From Phalacrocorax aristotelis (Eukaryota > Chordata > Aves > Suliformes > Phalacrocoracidae), in the NCBI RefSeq assembly GCF_949628215.1, contig NC_134281.1, forward strand, positions 7,388,501-7,452,500: a stretch of DNA of 64,000 bases, given 5' to 3'. The notes beneath the pieces were generated by a model. It made no database searches, was not told the DNA's origin, and saw only the letters and a program-made list of their open reading frames with translations. Numbering within the stretch: the stretch's first letter is position 1; each line of letters opens with the position of its first letter. The translations under genes and the position numbers were made by a program. Positions 1 through 13,614 of the stretch are shown here, piece after piece.

Positions 1-3000
1 GAGCGCTAGGGGATTTAGATGCACCCTTTGCATTAATTTTAATGGACGATACATCTAAATTACCTGCTGTGCTTGGGGAAGTCTCAGCCTGAGGTTTTAT
101 TTATTATTTATTGAATATTCCCTGAGTAAACAGAACTTATTAGCACAAAGATGATCTGGCAGGAAGAACAGTCTTAAAAGGTACCCTATTATTCATGCAA
201 TTATACTGCATCACTCATTCTTTTTTATTATTGTTTGTATTACTGTAGCACCTTGAGCCGCACAACAGAGATGAAGGTCTCTCCGTTTCAGCTTCTGTTT
301 GAACACACATTAGGAGCCAAACCCCATCCTAAGAGCTTCCAATTTAAATGGATACGGCAAAACAAACTGTGAGAGACGCAGGTGTGGAGAGAAACATGGT
401 GCTTCCTCAAGGTCATACAACAGATTGTCAGTAGAATCAGACATAAAGCCCAGGTATCTTGAACTCTTTGGCCAGTTAGACTCCACTGCTCCTTTTCTTC
501 CCAAATAGTACAGCACACTGTGTTAATTCCTGCACACTGATACTTATCTGATGGGTTTCACCAGTTCTGGTAAAATTATTCTCTTTTTTGGGTCCTCAGC
601 AGACTCATTTCCAACCTATCAGTTTCATTTTGAAGGCCTAACATTTCAGGGGAAGAAATATATATATGTTCACAACACGAAACTCCCGTGTTATTGGATT
701 TTCTTAACTGGACCCGAGGAAACACAGTGCAGCCTGATGCTTTTATAAATCATAAATCTTTAGCAACCTCTGCAAAGAACCAAACAAAGAATGAAAGCCC
801 AAAATGCAGCATAACAAATATGAAAATTATATATAATTTGGATCCGGTTAGCGATTTCATTGCTTCATTGTCACTCATGATGCTGATGGGTGTCATGTCT
901 TCTTTATAAAACTGTGGTCGTTCTTACAGCGCCCCTGTACAAACAATAGTGTCCTCAATCAGGCAATGAAATTCTTGGGGGAGAGACCATTAACTGAGGC
1001 AGGAGGAATTGTTCCCTATGTTCTCTTATGGGGCAGTCAGGAAAGAAAAATAGTCATTCCTGAGGCTCTTGCCTACTCGTTCCTACCAAGAGAGTCTTAA
1101 CCTCTTTACGGCTATGTGGATATATGCTGTACGTCAAGGTTTACTGCACCTCTGGTGCTCTGTTCAGAATACGCGCCCTGCCACATTGTTGGCCTCTTTT
1201 TGCAGATGGAGCCCTGCTGAGGACGGGGGAGCTTGTTGACTCTCACAGCGCTGCCAGATGTGGGCTTCGTTCCCTTCCCACATAGCCGAGCGACACAGCA
1301 ATTTGTCACATCCCCCTGCCACAGAGGAGGTCACGGGCTGGGCACATCTGCGAATGCAACTTGTGTGAGGAGCAGAGCCAAAAAGCAGGCTCTGTGCATC
1401 TAAGCGTGCAGGAACTTTTTTCTCATTTACTTGTATTTATTCTTTCAGCATTCAACAGTGGAAATTTGACTGTATTCACACGGTAACATGCTTCAGTAGG
1501 ATGGTTATTTAGCTGCAGAAGTGTCACCTGAATGATGTTACCTCATGGGTCAGGAGCTTTATGCACCTCTCATGTAAGGGTGAGTGCTCTTTTCTGTAGA
1601 GCACCCCGGATAAACAGGTGTTGCATATCGGCTTTTGCCTACTCGCTGCATAATGTACCCCAGAAAAGAGAGGTGATCTAATCTCTTTTTCTAGTTTCTT
1701 ATATGATGCTAGTATGACAATTTTCTATGAGCTCTGTCCAAGCCTTTCTCATGGTCACAAAGGAAATCTATACTCAGGACAAGCTGTGTATTACTTTCCA
1801 TGTCCAACACCGTGGCCTTTAACCTACCCTTTTGCTAAAGGGTTGAATGGCAATTAGAAAAAGCGTGCTCAAAGCCCTCCTCCCGTCAGCACTTCATTGT
1901 GCTTTCTGATTTTATCCATTAGGAATCGTGAATAATTGCCTGTTGGAGAGGACAGATGTAATTCTTTTCACATCCTCATGCCAGAGACAAATACACATCA
2001 ACAGTTTCATTGTTTTGTATTGCCTTGTCTGCAGATTTTGGCTGGATGGTTGAACACGTAATTCTTTGCATATCTTGGCTACAAATAGCTTTTTGCATGT
2101 ATGTGTGCTAGTATAAGATTTGGTACCTGAAATCATTTTGTTCTGTACACACTTCCCCCCGCAGCCTCCTGTTTGAATATGCAATCGTGGGATGGCACTG
2201 CACAACCTTGCTTACGCTTGCTGGAAGTATGTTGCATCTCTAAAGGAGTGAAATGGGTGAGATGAGGTTCTCCTGCCTCCTGTGCTGGGTCCTTATTTCT
2301 GGGAAGACAATGCATGCTTACTTTCTCTTAATTTTAAGATAGGGGGATAATTTAGAAAAGGCCTGTTTATACATCAGTGTGGAGTCACATGGATTGAAGA
2401 GTTGGATAGAAAAGCTGGAAGAGAAGGCAGGAGGAAAAGAGTTGCTGGAGGAAAAGGTAGCTTCAAGAGGCAAAGGCCCAGGCTCTTCCATCCCTCAGCG
2501 ATGCAGCGCATATCTCTGCTAAGCATTTCTGAAACCCACTTTGTTTTTAGAAGAGGGTGGATGTATTTGAGCTTTCTACTGTCTCTACTCAAAAGCATAG
2601 GGTGCTATTCCTTTTCCTGAGGTCACTGGGAAATCTCAGTGCTGCACTGCAGAAACTTAATAATATATTTCCAAATATCAGTCACTGAGACCTCATTAAA
2701 GTCATTCTTTCCCAGGTCTCCACCCCATTTTCTATCAAATAGTTATTCCTTGAATTGAATTAATAAGTAATGGTCAGTTCTGTACTGATCCTGTAAGACC
2801 CTGTAAACTTTTAAAAACTATTTCTATATATATTTCAACAGGCCTATTTGGGAGAAGGTTTAGTCCTGCACAGAGGCAGCCTTTGGATTTGAGCAGAGAT
2901 TCATCAGCAGGCAGTTAAATCAGGTCACCAATGGCAGAGGCAGGAAAAAGACAGGGTCTGAATAGACCAAGTCAATTGAGGTTGATGTAGGCCCCTTGCA

Positions 3001-5600
3001 GGACAGTTGCTGGGTGAAATGTGGATCTGTCCCCTACAGGTCCCAAAAATTTGGCAGAGCTGTAAGCGTGGTTCCCATCCTCCTCCCCAGCTTGCCCTCT
3101 AGCCTATGGCTCAGAGGTACCCTGGCTTTTAGCTCTGCTGCCCAAAAGCATCCCCTATTCTTTAAACTCCCAGGTTTACTTCTACTGCTTATCCCAGATA
3201 CGCAGAATAAGTTTCCATTCCTCTTGGGAATGTTTCCATAACCCACAACTGTGGCTGAACCCTACAACAGCTGCCAGTGAAAGCTGTTGTAGTGAAAAAA
3301 GTGAAAGTGCCCCTTTCCAGGTCAGTCTTGGGGACACTGAGGAAGGAAGCCTGAGGCAAAGCAACCTACGTGCACCTACTGCCTCACCAGCCTTCCTTCT
3401 CAGATTTACACTGGGAGAGATGCAAAACAATTACAATAATATGCTTGTTTAACTTCTTTCTCGCTGAACTATGTCTCAGTAAACAGGGAACAGCTGGCAT
3501 GAGGAATGGACAGTTTTTTCCCACTGTCAGTGTTTTGGCTGTCCTCAGGAAGCACCCATGTCTCAGGGATAATCTCTCTCCCTTGGTAAGAGAATAATGT
3601 TCGGTGTCATTTCTCTTGTATGCCCTGCAGGAAGCAAGAGCAGGATTTGACTCAGATAAAAGACTCAGATGACCCTTGTAAAAGCAGAAAACCATGCTAG
3701 CTTTCAGAGTAACAGAAGGATGGATACAGTGCATGTCAATACACCAGGTCCATGTATTTCACTATTACTGTCTGACTTCCAAATCACTTTTTAGGTAGTC
3801 TCAGCACGCTGGTATAGGGCAGAAATCACAGTGGGGTCATAAAAGCCACCAATTACAAAACCCCTCTGAACTCCTGGGAGGAAAATCTTCCTTCTCTTAA
3901 AACGTGCATGCTCAGAGTGCCTTGGGTAGAAGTCCTGCTTCACTTCACTGCTCCACTGCACACAGGAGGCAAAATATTGCTTTGTGTGAAATGTTTATTT
4001 TGGGGACTGTGTGTACAGGGCGATGACAATTCCAATATACTCTTTTTTTGAAAATTAACTTGTCCTGGTTTATGTGTGCATGTGTTTGCTGTTTCTGCCT
4101 TTTAAGCAGACCGGAGAGTTGTCCATACTTAATCCAAATATCACATCAAGCCTGACAGCGGGAAGCACATTTCTGTGACAAATAAATGGAGTTCTAGGGA
4201 GAACAGGCTGGGATTCAGGTGGGAGTGGGACAAGGGTCACTGCTAGGATGGCTGGCCCACAGCATAAATTTCGAAAGCAGTGCTCTTTCTCTACCATGTA
4301 CCAGATCCTTCATCCTGTCTATTGTGTCTGTTGTTGTTCTCTTTATAGCTTGTCCTGCCCTATATTTTTTTCCCTTTTTCTAAAGCCCTCCTGAAAAAGA
4401 TATTCAGAATTTTATAATGGAAAACAATGTATGACAGTTCCACTCGAACCACTATCTCCTAAAATAAATTAGAAAAAAAAATCCCTCCCTTCTGTCACAC
4501 AGCAACTTCCAAACTGTTACTAACAGCAGACAAAGTCCATAAATCATTCCTAAATTGCTTATCAGGCCACAGTTGGGCTTTTATCTACTAAATAAAGTAG
4601 GGCAAATATATAAGGTCTATAAAGTTTAAGGACGTACTATTTACCGTTGGTAATTAAAACCCAAGTGCTCTACAACAGGCACGCTGTTACAGTGGACTCC
4701 AGACTGATGTGAATTGGCACAGCTCCATTAGCCACAATGAGGCAAATCACATTCATTTTAGCTGAAGATTTGTTCCTAACATATCTTATTTTGCTACCAA
4801 AAGACCAGGTGGTGCTTTCCTTACTCACATTATATAATCCCAAATTGATTTCAGTGGGACTATTTGAGTTGCAAGGTACTACTCAGCTTGAGTAGGGATG
4901 GTGGTTCTTGGCCTTTGGTGTGCAGTAGTTTGTTTTTTTTAAAGCCTATAAAAGTCATTGCCTTTACATACTCTTCTCAAGGACTGTAACGTAAGTAGTT
5001 ATAAGTCTTCACATCATTTGTCTTTCTCTTATTTTAATGGTAATGACAACAGATGGAAATAGTCCTAATTATGGAAATAGCTGGAAGAATTGGCTTCCTC
5101 AGGCATTCATACCAATGAAGGGGTTAAGACAAAGGAGTGATCCCTGTCCCTTCCTGGGACACATAGCGTGCTAATGTCAGATTTCTGAAGTCACACTACT
5201 CTGTCAGCTCTCTCCCTGTCAAGCAGGTGGTGAGTGAAAAGCTATTCAAGGATGGTGTTATGTACCCTTCATGAATTATGCATCTTAAACAAACTTACAT
5301 GATCTGAAGCACTCAAGTGGAAGCCTTTTAGCTAGAAGCAGGCCGCTGGAGAGCTTAGCTACAGATCTCCGATAATGGTTTAAAATAGCTTGCTGTAGTA
5401 TCTCTGCTTTCGTTCCCTCTTTGACTCAGTGGCCCATGCTTCGCTTCATTTGCTTGCTGCAGCTGCAATGGTGCTTCTGAAATCCCTGTAGGAAAGGTCT
5501 GTCTTAAAACATCTTCAATGGTTAAAAAGGCTCTGCCGCTTTCTGCTGGGGCTTTGTCTTTTGATGGGCTTGGGGGCGACGTGCTGTGTTGGTTTGGTTT
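1..5600. other. Intergenic sequence, no gene recognised
   Basis: Only short chance ORFs are present, the longest 116 aa on the minus strand at 3384-3734, with no recognisable domain. There is a T/A-rich stretch near 96-120, TATATA tracts near 660 and 828, and an AT-rich block at about 4440-4660. No promoter, CpG island or known RNA gene was seen. Confidence 0.7.
3262..3292. repeat. Short inverted repeat, 11-bp perfect arms, 9-base loop
   Basis: CTACAACAGCT (3262-3272) and AGCTGTTGTAG (3282-3292) are exact reverse complements around GCCAGTGAA. No downstream T-run or other context indicates a function. Confidence 0.7.
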
Positions 5601-5978
5601 TGTTTTGAAAGAGGGGGAAGGAGAGACAGAAATTCTGCCAAGGTCACTGGTTTTTCCCCTTTCATGAAAAGATAATGAATGTTGTTTTAATATTTACTTT
5701 CAGTGAAAGGGAATCTTGCTGTGTCTTCATTGCAGCTACAAGCTGGTTGAGGAAATGCATTAGTCACAGTGTCACCTAATCAGCCTGTGACAATATTACC
5801 TGGCAATAATTAATTGTTTCCTCTTCAGAATGCATTACTTGGGTGAAAGATATGGCATTTCATTTCTGATCCTCTGATAATGTTTATCTGGTGGGAGGAT
5901 GGGTGGACTGCCCACTTACACTCCATAGACCACGGTTTTTCAGCACCTGAAGTTCCTCAAGCAGAGAGAAAAATTAAC

Positions 5979-6008
5979 TTTTATTTATTTTATTTATTTA
6001 TTAATTAA
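5979..6008. repeat. (TTTA)n simple repeat
   Basis: An imperfect run of TTTA/TTTTA units ends in TTAATTAA. Confidence 0.85.
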
Positions 6009-7319
6009 ACTAGCTTCGTCACTCTGTGCAGTCCTGCTGGAAGAAGGCTGCTTTTTCTAGACACTAAGTTGCCATTTCATTATGGATACGCCACCAAACT
6101 TGCATTGGATGGAGCTTTATTCCACTAAAACATCCCTCGGCCTGACATAAGGCATGTCAGACAGAGCAGTAGCATGCAAAGGCGGGCATTATAGTACAGC
6201 TTATTACAGACTGATTTCAGGAGCACCAGTCGCTTGGGATTCAGGCTGTGCGGGCAGTGTTAATACTACAGCTGGCTTCTCCTTGGTTCTCATCTATTTC
6301 TTTGTCCCTCTGTGCAAAGGACAGCAACACTTATTAGCCAAGGACACTGTTTATCCAAGCTTGTCCTGATCCTATGCAACCACAGGCAATGGGAACTTTG
6401 CTATAGATCTACTTGAGGGAGGAGCAAGCCCATACTCATTAAACCCAAAGCAGCAACTTTACACCCCCTATCTCCAAAAGAAGTCTGAGATGGGCTATAC
6501 ATTCTCCTCACGTCAGCATTAAATGGTGGAGATTTGGAGAACAACTTGGCCAATCCTGTGTGGCCAACTCACCCTGCTCCTGAGCAGGCAGCACCTGACT
6601 TCCCTTTGCTATTTAAAGGTTGAAAAGGGATATGGCTGCTTTCCCTCTGCTGCCTCTTCTGGCACCTGTATGTCTTGCTTGTGTCTTCTGGCCCTGCTTC
6701 TTCCTGCATGATGGGACGAGAGGCACCCTGGGAGATGCAAGTTCTAACGTAAAAGGTCAGATTTTAATTTGGTTTAATAGCGCTGTGACTGAAGCTATAT
6801 ATGTGCTTGGGCTCTGCGTGGCTGTCAGTTGTGGGCAATCGATACTCATTGAGAGATGGCTTACTTGTGGGAGCAACCTTGTGGGGGCCATGAGTGAGTA
6901 AAGACTGCAAGTTGGCGATATGAGGCTTTGTGCAAACAGCATTGTGTATGCATGGGAATAGTTATATTGTTCAGAATAATTCTGCTCTTGCATCAGAACA
7001 TTTGGGGAGCTGGCATTGCAAGGTCAAACTGTTATGCAGACTTTTGAAGCAGCATCATTTTGATCTTGTCAAGCATTTTGCGAAGAAAATCTTGGCAGGG
7101 TTTTTTGAAACTAACTTGTAGCTTTAAAAAATCTCTTTCCAGCAAATACTTTTTTTTTTAAACCATAGGGAGGAAATAATCTTTTTTTTCTGTAATTGTT
7201 CAGAACAGCGTGGCGTAATGGGGCCTTTCCACGTTTCACGCTATGTCAAAGATGTGGTTTGTATAAGTCTGCCAAAAAAAGGCAAGAAAGAAGAAAAGAA
7301 AATTTGAGATACTTCAGTG

Positions 7320-7336
7320 AAAAAAAAAAAAAAAAC
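7320..7336. repeat. 17-base A homopolymer
   Basis: Seventeen consecutive A lie after a purine-rich stretch (GGCAAGAAAGAAGAAAAGAA). There is no sign of a processed pseudogene upstream. Confidence 0.9.
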
Positions 7337-7791
7337 TGCCTGGTTAAAGTTAGCAAAACTTGTTGCTAAAATTTAGAAAATAGTGGAATTTTTGTATGTC
7401 TACTTGTAGGGCTTAGTCTGGTAGTGTGCCCTGTGCTAGTGCTTCAGAGTGAATAAGCAATCCTTGCCAACTCCTATAGGAAAGGCCCACATTTGGAAAA
7501 CCTGGGAAAGGCTCTGGTCTTGTGAGTTTCTGGCTCCTGTATCCCACATCTGAGGGCTTGGGTCAACACTGAGGGGTCAGTTAGGTGGAGTGGGGCACCT
7601 GAAGTAAGCTCTGACTGCCCTCTGAGGTGGGCTCTGTTTGGGTGATTAGTTTCAAGAGATGTTACTACAGATGAGCAAGTTTAAGGTTCTGTTTTGGGAA
7701 ACAAAGATTTTGGAAAACAAAAATCGCTACTTGTGGTGCAAAGTTGCTGTATCAGGTTTGTGCTCTTTCCCCTTCATCCTCAGGGCAATGT

Positions 7792-7815
7792 AGCCTTCAT
7801 CAAGTGATGAAGGCT
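7792..7815. repeat. Interrupted palindrome, 11-bp perfect arms
   Basis: AGCCTTCATCA and TGATGAAGGCT are exact reverse complements separated by AG. Two wobble pairs and one Watson-Crick pair extend the stem outward. Its significance is uncertain. Confidence 0.7.
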
Positions 7816-10800
7816 GTACTTTAGAACTCACATTTCCTATGAAAATCACTGCCTATGCAGATTACCAGACCTATTTTATCCTTAGAATTTGTGTAGTAAT
7901 ATAAAATTATTTTCTCTTCAGGTACAGATTTTTTGGGTTCAAGATTCTTGTGGGTGGCACACGCTCAAACCTCATGGGGACTGCGGCGTTTATGGTGTAA
8001 TTAGCTTTTTTTATTACCACAGTTTTGACTGAAGGACGTAACGATTTTTTTGAATGTTTATATTGAGTGTGCTGAGTGGCTGAGGAAATGCATCCCTTCA
8101 CTAGCTTAACTGTAGCCTTTTTGCAAATATATTTCTCCAAAGACAGCTTAATATAAAACTTCAACAGCTTGAGCAGAAATGACTGACATGGAGAGAATTC
8201 AGGTTACCAGAATCTAGATGTGCTATACTTCCTTCCGTATTTGTAAAACAAATCTGAGACAGTCTAGCTAGCCAAGCAAGGGTTTAATTGCCGATGTGTT
8301 CTCAAGAGAAGCACTAGCTTTATTGAGTGCAAATGTTTTTTAAAAAAATTAGAACAAAGGACTTGAGTTTGACCCTGCAAAATCCCCCTTTAATCACTAC
8401 TTTGATCAGCCTTTTCCCCACAGAGCTCCCTCAGCACTGGAAAACATCTTCCATTGCACGCAAGTGGGATCCTTTTGGACTGAAGAACAGTGATCTGCCC
8501 AACACCCAGCAGAAAAGCTGCTTTCTAGGGCTCTTACTGCACCAGCTCTGCCCTTTGCTCACCCTTATTACCATTTCTGGATATCCTCATCCTCGGATTT
8601 AAATCTATAAAATCAGTAGAAACCAAAATAATTTGGTTAGTGTGCCTGTAAGTAAACTCCAGAGGACTTCTGAAAATGGATTTTTAAAATCTGATTTTCT
8701 TAACTGTAGGTGTAGTAAAAATACAAATTAGAAATTTGGAAAGTAATTACTGCAATTAAAGAGTGCCAGTAAATTGGCAAGTCCTTGCCTTCTTTGAGAC
8801 CAATCTGCTCTCCACATTATTGCATAGCATGCTTACTTGGGGAGGGGATAGCGGAAGAAATGGCAGTGTTTGTCCCTTTGAGTGTAAATTGGCCTTGATT
8901 TCCTTCACTGACTTCCCCACTGTTCACAGTTGTTCTGCTATGACATTTTGCCTTGGAAGTTATTCATATCTGCTCAGTGCTGGACACTTATTAAAAGGTT
9001 AAAGTAATTTCTCCAGCTGTACTTTGACCAAATTCTGTTTGGGGACTCCATGAGCCAGACTGTGGCCAAAGCCCCTGGTGGGAAGTTTGCACCCAGGTGG
9101 GAACCTCAGAAGCCGATGGCTTTGCTGAGACCAGAATTTGACCTTTTAGCTGAGCACATCACGTTCATTCTTATTTCATCCTCTTCTTCTTTCTGGAGCC
9201 AGTTAAGGTGACATTAGAAAGCCAAACTACAGCTAACTCACCACAGTAAATGAAGGGAAATTATAATTATGTAATGAAATTAAGTCCCAGTCTCTAGTTA
9301 CCTGGCTAATCCCATGGAACAGAGTACGTCTGTTGCTCCTGTCTCCCTTGGACTTTACCGAGAGTATGCCTGCAATCTTCTTCTGAGTGTCTAACTGGGG
9401 CTTCTCTTTCAGATAAAATTCTAATTTAAAACCAGCTATTCCAGTTTTTGTTTGGGGTTTTTTTACTTACTATACAAAGAATCAAACAAAACCCCCAAAG
9501 TGTATCCCTAAGACCAAACCCTGATCCTTAATTCTCACAAAAGCCTTCAAGTAAATTTTTAAGTATATGTAATGTCCTTGATCTAGCTTGGAGGCACTCT
9601 TTCAAAACATTCTAAAATATCTTTTAAAACCAACTTTCTGAACTGCATTAAATTTCTGAAAAGAAAATCTTATACAGAATTAGACTGGATTTAATTGGGT
9701 TTACCTTAATTTACTTTGGAAACAAAAATCAAATTATTGCTCATGCTCATGAATAACCATGACTATAAAAAGGTAAATATGATTCAACAAATTCATTTTA
9801 CACTGGTGTCTAGTTTTAATTTGGATACATTTCCCTACTTCGACTATGTAGTCAAGTAGACCAAGGTAAATTTGGAATAAATCAGAAGTTACTGCAGGAT
9901 TTCATGACTCAGCAAGACAAACGCACAGCTGACCTGAGCAAGTGTTGGCTTTTCCGTGGAGCAGGAGGTTGCTATAGATGACCTTTAAAAATCCCTCCCA
10001 CTCCAAATTAGTCATGTGCACCAGTGTAACTGAGCACGCTGTGCTTGTTGTCCTCACTGTCAACTTATTTTTAGAGCTGAATTTTTATAATGGGGCTCTT
10101 GAAATATTTAAATAGAAGTACTGCTGTATTTTTCAAGCTTCCAGATTTTTTTTTAAATATAGTGATGGAAAAAAGGTAACTCTGTGGGCAAACCAACATT
10201 CTGTCATATGATAATATCTCAGCTAGGTTTTTAAAGCCCTTAACTTTGTTTCAAATCTAAGCAAATTTAAACTGTCAGAATAAATCTGCTTCATTATGGA
10301 CAGGGATACGGTTAAGGCCTTTGCTTTGTTTGGCATATACAAACAAAACTGGGAAAATGTATTGATAAGTTTAAAATGCTCTGGGGAAAACACTAAGTCC
10401 ATTTAAATCAATAGGAAAAATGTCACAAAATCTGTTTTAGAGACTTTGGGTTTACAAGAACCCTTAGGGAAGAATTTTTGGTAGCACTTGTGTTGCTGAA
10501 TTGCACAGGTGCCTTATAAATCTCACCCTTTATCTCCAGTAAAGTCTCGCAAATGCAGTCTGCTGGGTTTGATTTACTCAGACTGGCAGGGTTTTACGTG
10601 GCTTTTTCAGACACGCATTTACTAGGCGAGGGGCTGGGCCCTCCCCTGCATTTCACATCGTCTCCTGAAAGGTGATGACTTTTAGTTGCTGCTTCTCAGC
10701 CAGACTGCCTTCGTCTCCTTTCTCTAAAAGCTTTGTGCCTCTTCAGAGTAACACCTGCTTACCTTAATCAGTCAGCGAAATGATTCTGACTACTTGAGGT

Positions 10801-13594
10801 AGAAACCTGGTTCCTGTTCACACAAACACAGAGATGTCCTTTGGTGTCAGCCCAGGCCAACTTTCATTTCTATAGAGACCCTGCCCTGCCTTTGAACTCA
10901 CCAGTGCCACAGGACTTGTGAAATTATTTTGGTCACAAAGCTGAACAAAGTCATTAGCGTTTCACTGAAACACTTCATAGGATCTTGAGAAAAATAACTG
11001 GACTGACTTTCAGGTCTTTTAATCCTGTCTGCAAAATGCTTTGAGTTCCAGTGTCAGGTATTGGTTAGAAGCAAAAAGAATACGGAAAAATCAAACACAA
11101 AAGGAGCAAGGAAGTATTTTGTTTTAAAATAATAGATGACATTATTCAGCTCTTTGCTCATGTGACTTCGCAGCTGGCTGCAATAGCCAGTTCGGGACCA
11201 TGAGAGCGTTTGCTGGGGGTGCACAGCACAGGACTTGGAGTAACCAGAACAAACTTCCCATTGCAACCCTTTGTCTCATCCTGTAACCAGGACAATTTCT
11301 ATTTTGCAACCTTTGCGTAATGACCAGTCTAAAACAGTACATGGAGCAACTAACCAAGAAACCAAAAAGTACATAATTTCCTTTAATCCACTGAAAATTA
11401 CCCTTATGTGCATCCTCAGAGGATCTAGCTTGTTTTGAACCGAGTCTTTCCCAATCTTCCCCTAGAAATATTGCTAAATAGTGGCTGACCTCACTGAAAT
11501 GGGACCCCTGGTTTTTACCAGCTGTGAAATTTTTTAGGTTAAGGAGAAATCTGTACTTACAATAGTCTTCCCAACAGACTTCATTTATTCCTGTCAGGGC
11601 ATACAGCACCCTTTTTTTAGATGCATTGAGCTGATTGTCTATTTTTTAATTGCATCAGTAATATTTTACATGTGCTGAAGTGGTATTAAAATTTAAATTA
11701 TTTCAGCAAGCTAACAATTTATTTTCTACCTGGCAGACAGACAGTCTGTCTTGCATAAGAGTAGACAAGAAGAGTGAGAGATGGTGTATTAGATGTCCTT
11801 TAAGACTAAAGCACCTTCTGCAGTCCTGGAGGGTGAAGAACAGACACTTTGATATAGTCATTGTGGTTTATTGATCTTATTAACATTATCTTGTGGTAAA
11901 ATCAATGCTGGAGTTTCAGGCTTGCAGGAGACATGTAAATGAGAAGATGAAAAAACTAGCCAAGGCAAATGGTTTCCTGATGGAAAATGGGATCTGAAAA
12001 GAAATAATGGGAGGAAGGTGTGTGTTAAGTGAAGATAGTACTTAGAGACAGGAGGCTGACTGCAGGACCCTGCCGAAAGTCATCCTCAGTGGTTGATGCA
12101 GAACATGGTCTCCTGAAAAATCTTTTCACTAACTGGGACATGGCCTTGAAAGGCATGAAGCGCTGACAGCTCCTGTTACTTGGACAAACCCTGCACTCAT
12201 GTGGTCCCTTCTTGTCTCAGAACCTGCACAAATGCGGCCTTTCTGGCAAGCTTTGCCTGTGTTTATGCAGAGTCTGTCCAGGCCAGGCAAACAACAGCAG
12301 CCCATCAGTAATTCAGAATTAAATACAAAAGGCTGTTGCACGTCTGTAGTGCTTTAACCAGTTCACTTGCCCATTAGGTGGTTTTTTTTCCCCCTTTGAT
12401 TGCTTTACACACTTGTCTAGAGAACCAGGCTGGCACCTTAAGCTCCTGTACTGCACCTGCAGCCCCACGTTTAGGGTGGTCTTAGCCCAGATTTGATGAC
12501 AAGGAGAGAAGGGGGAGTGCTCAACCATCTATCTTGGGTTGGATGTGTACCTTGCAACTGGAATGTGTCTTGGTGAATGTTGCAGCCACAGAGTGTTGGG
12601 AAAACCCAAAGGTGTTGAACAGGAGAGGCAACAACATGAAAGGAAAACCTTAGGAAGACCTTACACTCCTTTTGAAGTGTTTTAAAGGATTTTTAGAATG
12701 AGATTTTCAAGTAACTGAAACCAGCTCTAAGGCATTCACTCAAATCGCAGCATTAACTTGGAATTAAATAGTTCTCACAGTTACTGAATATTTTTTTAAC
12801 CTGTCCAGCTCTTTGAAGTCAACATGAATTCTTGTAGTCATTTGGCTGGAAGAAGCTGTGTTATTTAAAGGGTACTACACAGGATGTGCTCAAGAAATGA
12901 AACCTGGCACAATGCATAAGTTTCCCTGGATGCTGAAATCTACAGGTAGCTCTAATAGCATCTTTACCCTTGTGCATTGCTGCAGTAGGGCAGCATCACT
13001 CACAGATATCAGTGAAGGTTCAGGTCTGCACAGAGCAATGCACCCAAGCTGACAGGGCCAAAATAAATCTATGTTGTTATAACTGGGTCTCAATATAATG
13101 AAACATTGATGTCCTCTAGATTTATTTGGAGTGAATAGTGATTTCTTTCTTTCAGAAGTTCGGGAGGTTTATTTTTCTCACACCAAGAAGTCCACCATTA
13201 TAATAGTGTGTTCTTAATGATCAGTTAGCAAGTTTCCAAGGTGCAATCCATATTACAGAATGACAAATTAGAAGTTTCTTGTAAGATCATTTTCCCCCTG
13301 TAGTATATTTAAATTAGTATGGCTTCATTTGCTGGGCAGCTTGATCAGAGGCGCTGTCTGTGCATGACTGAATGTAGAGCTACAGTGTTGTTTTCAAAGT
13401 TCATTTGATCTGTAAAATAGGAACTTATCTAGTTTTCTGCTCGGCCATTCAGCCAGGTTATTAATGAAGACCAAAATAAAATTTTTGGTGGAAATGTCAG
13501 TCATGACACGACACAAGTTGTACATTAAATCCTGACTCCCCAAAACTCTGTCATCAATACTTACCAAACCATCACCTAAAAAAAAACCAACACA

Positions 13595-13614
13595 AAACAA
13601 ACAAACAAACAAAA
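13595..13614. repeat. (AAAC)n simple repeat
   Basis: About five AAAC units lie within a longer A/C-rich stretch (13577-13627). Confidence 0.85.

Noticed and set aside
7090-8820. Similar peptide fragments GFFETNL and AFFETNLL in two plus-strand frames
   Set aside because: The underlying DNA similarity does not extend beyond about 20 bases, so it is not a duplication.
11142-11609. 155-aa open reading frame on the minus strand, considered as a retroviral fragment
   Set aside because: No reverse transcriptase, integrase or protease motif is present and no LTRs flank it.
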